Source of the DNA: Verrucomicrobia subdivision 3 bacterium UBA7542
GTDB taxonomy: Bacteria > Verrucomicrobiota > Verrucomicrobiia > Limisphaerales > UBA11358
Reading direction: 5' to 3'
Length of the DNA stretch: 24,029 nucleotides
Assembly (NCBI GenBank): GCA_002479245.1
Contig: DLMG01000173.1
Span: forward strand, 1-24,029
Positions 14,437 through 21,840 of the stretch are shown here, piece after piece; position 1 is the first letter of the stretch, and each line of letters starts with the position of its first letter. A program made the position numbers and the translations under genes. The notes below the pieces were generated by a model, which saw only the letters and a list, made by a program, of their open reading frames with translations, ran no database searches and was not told the origin of the DNA.

Positions 14437-15265
14437 TGATTTATTGGACATGGGTAAAGCCTACCATGAGGCCGGCCATGCCATTCTTCAGAGCATCTTC
14501 GGAATGACCGTCATGAACGTCTCGATCCGGCCAGCAACTGAAGACACGGGGGGGTATACCATGAAAAATGAAAACGGATTGACCGGCAGAGAAATAGAAA
14601 AGGAAGATACACTTGAAGAGTCGCTTGAGGTTTGCGGCCAACAATTGAAAATAAATAAAAGATTTAAAGATCTGTTGGATGATGCAAGTTTGACCATTTC
14701 TGATTTAAATGAGTGCGCGCAAAGAATCTGCCAGTGGATGCAGAAGAAAGGTTGGTTCCGTTTCAACCACACTATTACTTTTGTGGTCGATCAGATTCCT
14801 CGCGGCAACACCCAATTCTTATTTGTGTACAAACCCGCCAATACCAACAATATCAACAAAGAAATCCCCACAGAAACAACGGGGATTATTTGTGCATACT
14901 CTTATAAATTTAGAGAGGAGGTTGCTAGTGCGCAAAAGGCAATTACTGATTCTGGAAAGAAAGACCCAGCTAAGATTCTAAGAGAAATGCTTCACCTCTG
15001 CATCGGTTTTAAAATCTCCCATGAGATGTGCCACGCATTCGGAATTAATTACCAGAATGGGCTGTTTAAAGGTATGGAATTAGAGGATTTAGAATTGTTG
15101 ACCGATTGTTCAGCTTACGCGAGTTGCAGCGAATTCATCGGAGAAGGTAGCGCTTGTCTGGGAGCGCCTTACATCCAAGAAGCGCTTAAGAAAGCTGGGG
15201 ACGGCGTCAATGCAGATTCTGTAAAGCGGCTAGTTGCACGTGTCATTGCAAATCCAGTAATATGA
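14414..15265 (+). CDS. Putative metalloprotease with two HExxH motifs
   Basis: 283 residues from ATG 14414; the open frame extends upstream but that part merely overlaps the previous gene. An N-terminal block, AYHEAGHAILQSIFGM followed by VSIRPATEDTGGYT, copies the start of the FtsH (M41) peptidase domain with HEAGH at residues 18-22. The rest of M41 is missing. The C-terminal half has a second motif, KISHEMCHAFGINY, with HEMCH at residues 203-207. About 22 residues later, LELLTDCSAYASC offers a candidate third ligand, as in gluzincin-like peptidases. The central region is lysine-rich and unknown. The likely catalytic site is the second one. The codon usage is more AT-rich than in the upstream gene, suggesting a separate origin. 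Confidence 0.7.
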   Translation: MPEEKAGDDLLDMGKAYHEAGHAILQSIFGMTVMNVSIRPATEDTGGYTMKNENGLTGREIEKEDTLEESLEVCGQQLKINKRFKDLLDDASLTISDLNECAQRICQWMQKKGWFRFNHTITFVVDQIPRGNTQFLFVYKPANTNNINKEIPTETTGIICAYSYKFREEVASAQKAITDSGKKDPAKILREMLHLCIGFKISHEMCHAFGINYQNGLFKGMELEDLELLTDCSAYASCSEFIGEGSACLGAPYIQEALKKAGDGVNADSVKRLVARVIANPVI

Positions 15266-15422
15266 TGGAAGACTGAACGGAGTCCACAGCGTGCTTGTCG
15301 TCGATGATGTGTTTTCAAGAGGCATCACTATTGGCGCAATACTCAGTCATCTGTGCAATTTAGGATTGCAGGCCGGTGCTACCGTGATGGCGTTCGCGCC
15401 ATTGTGGGTTCCGGGCAACTGA
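15264..15422 (+). pseudogene. Phosphoribosyltransferase fragment
   Basis: An open stretch without a start codon reads VHSVLVVDDVFSRGITIGAI followed by LSHLCNLGLQAGATVMAFA and a stop. 'VLVVDDVFSRG-T' is the PRPP-binding loop of type I phosphoribosyltransferases (usual VLIVDDVxxTGxT). The fold's N-terminal half is gone, so it is a remnant. The bases from 15423 to 15565 hold no clear gene. Confidence 0.6.
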
Positions 15423-15565
15423 TCGATTGCCGTATTGTGCATACAAACAATGTGTCATCACCAATGCTCGGCAATTCATCTGCTCGACCCTGCGGATTTC
15501 GAGGCCGACGCTTTATCGATACGTGGCGATGAAATAATGTGTTACACTGTTAGGGCAAATCAAAG

Positions 15566-16435
15566 ATGAAATCTAAAAAGCATGAGCGGCTATCATTGGC
15601 AAATATGCCGAAAACCTTCATGGAAGAAACAGGGATGACGCTTGCGGATTATTCAGTCGCATTGGGCTACGCCAAAAACGGAGAAATAAAAAAATTTAAA
15701 CCGATTGGTTCTGGGGTACTGGTTCGCAAAGGTAACCGGTACGGTCTTTTAACCGCACACCATTGTATACACTCACCCGGCCCAGAACTGCATCTGGGGT
15801 GGTTTGGCGGCGATGCGCTTACCTTGGTAATCCGAAGAGGCCGGAGTGTTATTGTGCAATCTCAGGACGTAAATGAAATCCCTCTTGCAACACCAACGTC
15901 CATAGAATTTGGCCCGGATTTAGCATTTTTGGAGTTTCTGTCCAAACCACTGATCGGTTCCATAAAAGCAATTAGCTCTTTTTGGCCACTTGATAAAAAC
16001 CCCGACGAAATAAAAAAAGGCTTTGGTAAAAAAGGAACGCTGTTCGCCGTGATTGGTTTTCCGGGTGTTCATCAAGATACAAAGCGGGAAGGGTTGACGA
16101 TACGTCATATCATTAAGCACATGGCGTATTATTTTGTCATAAAACCGGGTAACACATTTGAACGAGACGGCTGGGATTATATCGAAGGTGATTGCGAGTA
16201 CTTCAACCAGCGGGATGCCTTGGGCCAACTGCCCGACACTTTTGCAGGCGTCAGTGGCGGCCCTGTGTGGGGCTTGCAGTTACATCGTGATAAGCCTGAC
16301 GGTAAAATAACACTTGCGGATCATGCGCTCATTGGCATTGCGTTTTTACAGACGCCAATAAAGCGCAAAAGACGCCAGTTACGTGCGCATTTTATCAGGT
16401 CAATCTACGAAACTGCATGGAGTAAAATGAAGTAG
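15566..16435 (+). CDS. Trypsin-like serine protease (chymotrypsin fold)
   Basis: 289 residues, cytoplasmic (no signal peptide). The catalytic triad is visible: His66 in GLLTAHHC, Asp118 in FGPDLAFLEF and Ser230 in FAGVSGGPVWG. The GSGVLV strand before the histidine is typical of the fold. A 45-residue N-terminal extension (MKSKKHERLSLANMPKTFME) precedes the domain. The catalytic core resembles stand-alone trypsin-like proteases found with unknown genes in accessory regions rather than DegP (no PDZ domain). It is followed after 24 nt by the DUF1643-like gene, so the two are likely cotranscribed. The substrate is unknown. Confidence 0.85.
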   Translation: MKSKKHERLSLANMPKTFMEETGMTLADYSVALGYAKNGEIKKFKPIGSGVLVRKGNRYGLLTAHHCIHSPGPELHLGWFGGDALTLVIRRGRSVIVQSQDVNEIPLATPTSIEFGPDLAFLEFLSKPLIGSIKAISSFWPLDKNPDEIKKGFGKKGTLFAVIGFPGVHQDTKREGLTIRHIIKHMAYYFVIKPGNTFERDGWDYIEGDCEYFNQRDALGQLPDTFAGVSGGPVWGLQLHRDKPDGKITLADHALIGIAFLQTPIKRKRRQLRAHFIRSIYETAWSKMK

Positions 16436-16459
16436 CGACATATTCTTGACCGTCTGGCT

Positions 16460-17110
16460 ATGGCTTACTACGCCAATTGGGACTATGATACGTATCGCCC
16501 ACACGTGCTGCGGAGGGATACGCGGATTTATTGGGGCGCAGGGAATCAGGCACAGGCTTCCGGCCGGTGTGTGGGGACGTTTATTGGCGAAAACCCCGGC
16601 GCGGGTCATGCCGCTGGACAACAGACCGGGTGGGGTATACTGGTCGAAGGCGCATCAAAACGGCCCGGCGACCAAACACTGCGTTTTCTTCGTGACGCAT
16701 GGGTAGCTGCCGTAAATACCGCAGGCAAATCTCCGCCGCGTGACGACGATTACATTGAAGTGCTCAACACGTACTATTTCCGGTGCCCAGAATCCGGCGG
16801 GCAACTCCAAAACTGGCGGGCACTTGGCAGTCGGGCGATTTACTTTCAAAGCATTCATCGCGATGCAAAGTTTGTGATCTTGGGTTGGGGCAAGGTGATG
16901 AATGATTCGGACGAATGCCGTGATCTATTGGCAACGCTGTCCGGCCAACCCGTAATCGTTTCTAATGTATACGGAACCGTGACCGTGTTACCTCCACCCG
17001 TTCGATACCCCCTCCCGTTTTATCCGGCCCAACCTTCGGCGATTGCTCGATGGGGCAACAGCAAGACTTTTTTCAAAAACATTTCAGGCAAGCTCGTCTC
17101 TTTTGTTTAA
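16460..17110 (+). CDS. DUF1643-like protein, 216 residues
   Basis: Begins MAYYANWDYDTYRPHVLRRD. Three motifs follow the order seen in DUF1643 proteins: a 'GENPGAG' segment (FIGENPGAGHAAG, in place of the usual NPSTA), 'IEVLNTYYFRCPES' (usual VxNLFxxR) and 'AKFVILGWGKV' (usual xVxAWG). The family's molecular function is unknown; some members resemble uracil-DNA glycosylase folds. It starts 24 nt after the serine protease. The match is by motif order only, so the assignment is tentative. Confidence 0.5.
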   Translation: MAYYANWDYDTYRPHVLRRDTRIYWGAGNQAQASGRCVGTFIGENPGAGHAAGQQTGWGILVEGASKRPGDQTLRFLRDAWVAAVNTAGKSPPRDDDYIEVLNTYYFRCPESGGQLQNWRALGSRAIYFQSIHRDAKFVILGWGKVMNDSDECRDLLATLSGQPVIVSNVYGTVTVLPPPVRYPLPFYPAQPSAIARWGNSKTFFKNISGKLVSFV

Positions 17111-17154
17111 ACTATATTGACCCGTGCAGAATTGTTTTTTAGTGTTGACGCATC

Positions 17155-17341
17155 GTGAAGAAAATCGTCATGGCGCTCCTGATCATGGCATCCGCATCAC
17201 TGGTTATCACACGACACGGACAATGCCTGTATAGCCTATCCGGCGTTGTTCAACGGCTGGGGAAGAGCTTTCAAGGTTGCTCGGCCACAGACGGTGAGCA
17301 ACGCCGTCGCGAAAAATGGCCGAATTGCAACCCAGTGGTAA
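17155..17341 (+). pseudogene. Possible frameshifted small secreted protein
   Basis: A GTG start gives a basic, hydrophobic leader (KKIVMALLIMASASLVI), but the frame then becomes poor. A different frame continues more naturally as HDTDNACIAYPALFNGWGRA followed by FKVARPQTVSNAVAKNGRI and a stop. A single indel near 17200 would join them. The family is not recognised. It could be real but decayed, or chance. Confidence 0.3.
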
Positions 17342-17425
17342 ATTTAGTTCGGGCTCCGGCACGAATAACAATGCCCGCTCGCTGGACGAGCTTTGGACAA
17401 GTCTTCGACCGGAGCTCGAACCCGG
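17342..17425 (+). ncRNA. Candidate IS110 bridge RNA region (hairpin cluster)
   Basis: Three consecutive small hairpins precede the IS110 transposase: TTCG/CGAA (about 17347-17364), GCTCG/CGAGC (17377-17391) and TTCGA/TCGAA (17404-17420). IS110-family elements carry a structured bridge RNA in the non-coding end next to the transposase. The location fits, but I cannot identify the target-binding or donor-binding loops or the element ends. Confidence 0.3.
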
Positions 17426-17510
17426 ACTCGGATACGCATACTCAGGTGCCGACGACTCACGTCTCGTCTATACGGCTTGCGCCCCGAATCCACAACCATA
17501 CTAACGCATC

Positions 17511-18776
17511 ATGAACCAGAATACCAACAACGATACGCAGTCCGTCGCCCCGCAAGCGTGGATCGGCCTGGATTGGGGCCATGAAACTCATGCCTTCGCC
17601 TTGCAGGACCACTCCGGTCACACCGAGGCGGGCACATTAAAACACTCGGCTGAAGTTCTCCACCAATGGCTGAACGATCTGGCCATCCGGTATGGCGGGC
17701 GTCCGGTCTCGCTGGCGATTGAAGCCAGTCGTGGAGCGGTGATTCACAGCCTGCTCCAATATCCCTGGTTGACCATTTATCCGGTCAACCCCGTCACCAG
17801 CGCCCGTTATCGAACCGCCTTTACTCCTTCCGGAGCCAAAGATGATTTGCCGGACGCCCATGTGCTGCTGGAACTGGTGCGTGATCATGCTCACAAGCTC
17901 CGGCCGTTGGAGGCACAGGATCCGCAAACGCAAAAACTCGCGCGGTTGGTGGAAGTCCGGCGGCATCTGGTGGACCGGCGCACGCAGTTGCTCAACCAGT
18001 TGACCAGCCTGCTCAAAGACTATTATCCACAGGCCTTGGAACTGGTCGGCGGCCTGAACAGCGACCTGGCCGTTGATTTTCTGACCCGCTGGCCTGATCT
18101 CGTAGCTCTCAAGGCGGCCCGGCCCAGCACCATCAAGCAGTTCTATTACACTCATCACATCCGCCGGCCTGAAATCCTTGAAGCCCGAATCAAACGGATC
18201 AAAGAGTCCGTGGTTCTGGTGCAGGATCACGAACTGGTGCAGGTGTCCGTGTTGCATTTACACGTGTTGCTGGATCAATTGCGCGCCTTCCGCAAACATC
18301 TGCCCGTCGTGGAAGAGGAAATCAAAGCCGTGTTCGCCACGCATCCCGAAGCCTATCTTTTCCGTGATCTGCCGGGTGCTGGCGCCCAGTTGGCTCCTCG
18401 CCTGTGCGTTGCCTTCGGCACCTTGCGTGGATTACATCCTAATCCCGCCAGCCTGCAAAAACTCGTCGGCGTGGCTCCGGTGCGGGAGAAAAGCGGCAAC
18501 CAAGTTTGGACCCACTGGCGCTGGCTGGCACCCACCTTCCTGCGACAGACCTTCGTGGAATGGGCCGGCCAAACTGTGGTCTTCTCCGCTTGGGCCAAAG
18601 TGTATTACCAGCGCATGATTGCCAAGGGCACGAAACATCATGCCGTTCTTCGGGCACTCGCCTTCAAGTGGATCCGGGTGCTCTGGAAGTGCTGGCAGAC
18701 ACACACCCCGTATGAAGAAAGTCGCTATCTTCAGCAACTCCTCAAACGCAAAAGCCCCAACGCCGCCACCGCCTAA
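17511..18776 (+). CDS. IS110-family transposase
   Basis: 421 residues. The N-terminal DEDD (RuvC-like) domain shows Asp21 (WIGLDWGHETHAFAL), Glu71 (LAIEASRG) and Asp112/Asp115 (GAKDDLPDAHVL). A long helical region (RLVEVRRHLVDRRTQLLNQL) precedes the C-terminal transposase_20 domain (FRDLPGAGAQLAPRLCVAFG), followed by PASLQKLVGVAPVREKSGN, where the conserved serine of the family lies. The length and order are normal and the frame is intact. IS110 enzymes cut and join DNA guided by a bridge RNA and leave no ordinary inverted repeats, so the element's ends cannot be placed. It separates the protease cluster from the YXWGXW pseudogene. Confidence 0.93.
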   Translation: MNQNTNNDTQSVAPQAWIGLDWGHETHAFALQDHSGHTEAGTLKHSAEVLHQWLNDLAIRYGGRPVSLAIEASRGAVIHSLLQYPWLTIYPVNPVTSARYRTAFTPSGAKDDLPDAHVLLELVRDHAHKLRPLEAQDPQTQKLARLVEVRRHLVDRRTQLLNQLTSLLKDYYPQALELVGGLNSDLAVDFLTRWPDLVALKAARPSTIKQFYYTHHIRRPEILEARIKRIKESVVLVQDHELVQVSVLHLHVLLDQLRAFRKHLPVVEEEIKAVFATHPEAYLFRDLPGAGAQLAPRLCVAFGTLRGLHPNPASLQKLVGVAPVREKSGNQVWTHWRWLAPTFLRQTFVEWAGQTVVFSAWAKVYYQRMIAKGTKHHAVLRALAFKWIRVLWKCWQTHTPYEESRYLQQLLKRKSPNAATA

Positions 18777-19030
18777 ATATTATGACCGCTCCCGTCAAAA
18801 AAATCATGGACAGACAAGCTCAGGTGTTGTCCAACCGATAATTTTTCTGTCTGCCCGTGCGGCTCGCACTTTTCGTATTGTCCCGGCAGCAAGGTAGCGC
18901 AGGCAAGTCGCCGAAAACCTTCCGCCCTAAAATCACCCGACGAGCATCTGGGTTTTTGCCAGTTCACGGGCGAAGTAGCCTTCCGGCTGATTCCAGACGG
19001 CAATTTAAACTTATCAGGCGGTTAGCCCGG

Positions 19031-19673
19031 TCACTCGCGCGGGGTTCCATGCGCTGCCAGGTGATTTTGATGTGCCTCTTGCGCATGCGAGACTTGTTCC
19101 GGCCCCGGGGCTTGATGCGGTGCGCGGCCTGCCTCAACTTCACTGTCGGAGGGTTTCGCCGTGATTCCACCCTTGCCATTGAACGCGTGGTTCGGACCCT
19201 TGTTCTCTTGAACCACGGTGCGGTCCACATAGGTATTATGCACGACATTATGGTCCACCTTCGACACGGCCGCGTTATGCATAAAGACGTTCCCCTCCCA
19301 GCGTCCGCCAGTGAAGCCCGCCCCGGTGTAGCCGTTGCCGTAATTGATGCCGCCGTAGAAACCGACTTTCGGGCCCCAATACCCCTCGTGCCAGGCATAC
19401 TTGCCGCTCGCGTAGCCCCAAATACCCGGGCGTCCAAAGGAGTCCGACACTGGGCGGCAGCACCCATTGGCCCGGCACCCAATAGTAGCCATAATCACCG
19501 TATTGATAGTAGCCGGGCGTCCAAATGTAGCCGTCGCCAGGACAGGCGGTCTGATCGAATACGACGATGGGGGGCGGAGCCAGCTTTACGATCAACTCAA
19601 TTCCAGCATAGGCCCGTGCGCCGGAGAGAACGCCCATCACCAATAGCAACACGATTGCGATTTTGTTTTTCAT
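19031..19673 (-). pseudogene. YXWGXW-repeat secreted protein, frameshifted
   Basis: Signal peptide MKNKIAIVLLLVMGVLSGA, then GDGYIWTPGYYQYGDYGYYW and VPGQWVLPPSVGLLWTPGY in frame 1. The natural continuation, WGYASGKYAWHEGYWGPKVG followed by FYGGINYGNGY and GGRWEGNVFMHNAAVSKVDH, is in frame 2. The break is at 19420-19422, where TAT-TTG replaces TAT-TGG: one extra T in a T-run. The family (YXWGXW repeats) consists of small secreted or periplasmic proteins of unknown role. Upstream, AAGGAAAAAAATATG provides a ribosome binding site. It is either a recent pseudogene or a sequencing error in a homopolymer. Confidence 0.8.
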
Positions 19674-19690
19674 ATTTTTTTCCTTCGTCT

Positions 19691-19782
19691 TTCGGTTCGT
19701 TGAAACCAGGCGAACATTTTATTTGAACCGTTGTAAATTCGACTTTTTGATGCTGGCCATTTAGGCGGAACAACGAACCGAA
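19691..19782. repeat. 12-bp inverted repeat in the leader of the YXWGXW gene
   Basis: TTCGGTTCGTTG (19691-19702) is the exact reverse complement of CAACGAACCGAA (19771-19782), with 68 bp between. It covers the region just upstream of the minus-strand start at 19673. It could form an mRNA leader structure or paired regulator sites. Confidence 0.6.
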
Positions 19783-19960
19783 TTTGTTAAGTTTCGACCC
19801 ACAATATGTCATTGTCGGGTCGCGTCAAGGTTGTTTCCTTCAAGACACTTTCTTGCCTGCTCGAATCGCTTGTCGCCAGCCGAACCGTTTTGACTTCCCA
19901 AGCGCTATCTGTTTTTGTACCCGAAGTCAGATGATGTGGGTCTGATCTGAAACCGCCGCC

Positions 19961-21094
19961 ATGCCTGCAAAACCCAAAAAAGAACCGTTCGATTTCTGGC
20001 ACCAACCTGCTGTCATTTCGCCCAACAAATTCAAATACAAAAGTCTCTCAAACTGGGCATTTAATATTTCGGTGGGCTGCAGTCATGCGTGCAGATTTTG
20101 CTACGTGCCAGATGCGGCTACGAACTGGCAGGCTCCAGAGTTGGTAAAATACGGCGTGAACGACCCAGATGAGCAGTGGGGTGCGTATTCCCTGCTGCGG
20201 CCGTGGAATGAAGAGAAATTTCTGGCTTCGCTGAAAAAGGCCGAAGGCACGCCAAAGAAGGATCTGAAAGCGGACGGCAATCGGGCGGTGATTTTTTGCA
20301 GCACGACGGATGCGTATCAGATGTTCAAAGGGAGCACGCCCGAAAAAAACAAACTGCTGAACCAAAGCGCCGAGGCCCTGGTTAGGAAAGCCCTTGTTGC
20401 CATTCGTGATAAATCTTCGCTCAACGTCAGGATTTTAACCCGCAGTCCACTGGCCAGAAAAGATTTTGGCCTGTTCAATACGTTCGGCAATCGGTTGGTC
20501 TTCGGGATGAGCCTGCCGACGTTGGACAACAAACTGTCCAGAATTTACGAACCGAAGGCGCCAGCCCCGAGCCAAAGATTAAAAGCGCTGCAGGAAGCCA
20601 AGAAGGCGGGTTTGCATGTGTTTGTGGCGCTGGCTCCAACCTATGCAGAATGCGACGAAGTTGATTTACGCCGGACGCTGACTGCCATCAGGGAACTGAA
20701 CCCCATTACCATCTTTCACGAACCCATAAATATTCGGGCAGAAAATGTGGCGCGGATCGAACAGCACGCCCAGGAACAAGGTGAAAGGGTCAACACAGCG
20801 GTTTTCGCGGATGGCAACACGTGGCGAAAATATGCATTGGAATCATTGTTCTTGGTTCAACGGCTGGCCGATGAGTTGGGTTTGTTGAATCGTTTGCATC
20901 TGTGGCCCGACGAAAGCCTGGAATCCAAAGAACAGTTTTTGGCCTTACGAAAGCAACAACGGCAAAACATCCAACTGACACGGCATCAACAACGGTTGGC
21001 TCGAAAGGAAGATGAAAGGTATTACGATGAAAAATATCACCCCTGGCTCCAACGATGGTGGAACCGTGTCAGCGAATGGCCTGGCGAAGCTTGA
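19961..21094 (+). CDS. Radical SAM protein of the spore photoproduct lyase-like (SPL) group
   Basis: 377 residues. The cluster-binding motif C40-x3-C44-x2-C47 (VGCSHACRFCYVP) is at the usual place after SLSNWAFNIS. Other segments of the SPL/Rv2578c-like group are visible: VIFCSTTDAYQ (TDxYQ motif), VRILTRSPLARKD, VFGMSLPTLDNKLSRIYEP, APTYAECDE and FHEPINIR. The last 60 residues are basic and charged (QRQNIQLTRHQQRLARKEDE). Members use S-adenosylmethionine to make a 5'-deoxyadenosyl radical; the substrate here is unknown. Its 3' end overlaps the next gene by 68 nt, so the two are tightly linked. Confidence 0.88.
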   Translation: MPAKPKKEPFDFWHQPAVISPNKFKYKSLSNWAFNISVGCSHACRFCYVPDAATNWQAPELVKYGVNDPDEQWGAYSLLRPWNEEKFLASLKKAEGTPKKDLKADGNRAVIFCSTTDAYQMFKGSTPEKNKLLNQSAEALVRKALVAIRDKSSLNVRILTRSPLARKDFGLFNTFGNRLVFGMSLPTLDNKLSRIYEPKAPAPSQRLKALQEAKKAGLHVFVALAPTYAECDEVDLRRTLTAIRELNPITIFHEPINIRAENVARIEQHAQEQGERVNTAVFADGNTWRKYALESLFLVQRLADELGLLNRLHLWPDESLESKEQFLALRKQQRQNIQLTRHQQRLARKEDERYYDEKYHPWLQRWWNRVSEWPGEA

Positions 21095-21728
21095 GTGGAC
21101 GCCGCCGACACTGATTATTGACGCTCTGGGAGCATCTGCGCCAAAGCCCACGCTCACCCCAGTTGAGCAGAACCAATTGGCGAAGCTGGAGACGATCATT
21201 AAAAAAGGCTGGTCGACGTTTTTGGATGTGGGCAGTGCTTTGCTCGCGATCCACGAAAAGCGGCTTTACCGGGACGAATACGCGACTTTTGAAACCTATT
21301 GCAAAGAACGGTTGGGCCTCAGCCGACCCTATGCGTACAACTTGATCGGCAGCGCAAGGGTGAACGAGCAAATGTCTTCAATTGAAGACATCCGTGTTAA
21401 GCCACAAAATGAGGCCCAGTTCCGTGAACTGATATCGGTGCCGGAAGAAAAACGAGTTGAGGCGTGGAAGGGGGCCATAAAACTGGCAGGTGAGGAACCA
21501 GTGACCGCAACAATTGTTCATCGAGCCGCTGCCAAGTTCAAGCCCGAGAAGCCTGGTAAACCTACGGCAAAGAAAAAACCCTCGGGCAAGAGAATCAACC
21601 TCGGGCCGGCCTTGAAACTGTTGGCCAGAGCGGAACAGGCAGCCAATGTCAGCAAGGACAAGGTGGTACTGAAGGAATTATCGGCCTTGAGGAAATGTTT
21701 GGAAGCGTTGGCCGGACAAAAGCCGTGA
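21027..21728 (+). CDS. HTH-like protein paired with the radical SAM gene
   Basis: 233 residues. The ATG at 21027 is preferred over one 15 nt upstream because AAGG lies 7 nt before it. The core, LETIIKKGWSTFLDVGSALL followed by AIHEKRLYRDEYATFETYCK and ERLGLSRPYAYNLIGSARVN, is a predicted DNA-binding helix bundle. It is found in proteins encoded beside radical SAM (for example DUF5131, Gp37/Gp68-type) genes on phages and mobile elements. It is followed by NEAQFRELISVPEEKRVEAW, a common continuation of that family, then a lysine/proline-rich linker and a C-terminal helix. The strong overlap with the radical SAM gene implies coupled expression. The protein is probably a regulator or DNA-recognition partner (inference). 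Confidence 0.8.
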   Translation: MKNITPGSNDGGTVSANGLAKLEWTPPTLIIDALGASAPKPTLTPVEQNQLAKLETIIKKGWSTFLDVGSALLAIHEKRLYRDEYATFETYCKERLGLSRPYAYNLIGSARVNEQMSSIEDIRVKPQNEAQFRELISVPEEKRVEAWKGAIKLAGEEPVTATIVHRAAAKFKPEKPGKPTAKKKPSGKRINLGPALKLLARAEQAANVSKDKVVLKELSALRKCLEALAGQKP

Positions 21729-21748
21729 AAAACACTTCTCGTCCCCGC

Positions 21749-21802
21749 TTTTAACCGTCAATCCTGCCGGGAGTTTTCACACAGGCTCGCGCTTTGTTAG
21801 GC
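21749..21802. other. Degenerate or short attC-like site
   Basis: TTTTAAC (21749-21755) and GTTAGGC (21796-21802) enclose 40 bp. GTTAGGC fits GTTRRRY exactly. On the minus strand the start GCCTAACAAAGCGC resembles GCCGAACAAATCGC of the complete site at 23498-23623. Arm pairing is weak (CCTG/CAGG only). It lies just after the stop of the LamG-like gene, where an attC would be expected. Confidence 0.3.
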
Positions 21803-21840
21803 AGCAATTCAGCCGTCGAATGGTTCAATTCTCTCGCCAG

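Noticed and set aside
17316..17504. 62-codon open frame before the IS110 transposase
   Set aside because: No family resemblance, and it overlaps the hairpin cluster that may be the bridge RNA.
18857..19726. 289-codon plus-strand open frame
   Set aside because: It covers the minus-strand YXWGXW gene, whose repeats and signal peptide are unmistakable; the plus reading is arginine-rich noise.
19770..19800. ACTTAAC/GTTAAGT motif as another attC end
   Set aside because: It fits the 7-base consensus, but no partner end with the right arm structure is found; the nearby inverted repeat is of a different kind.
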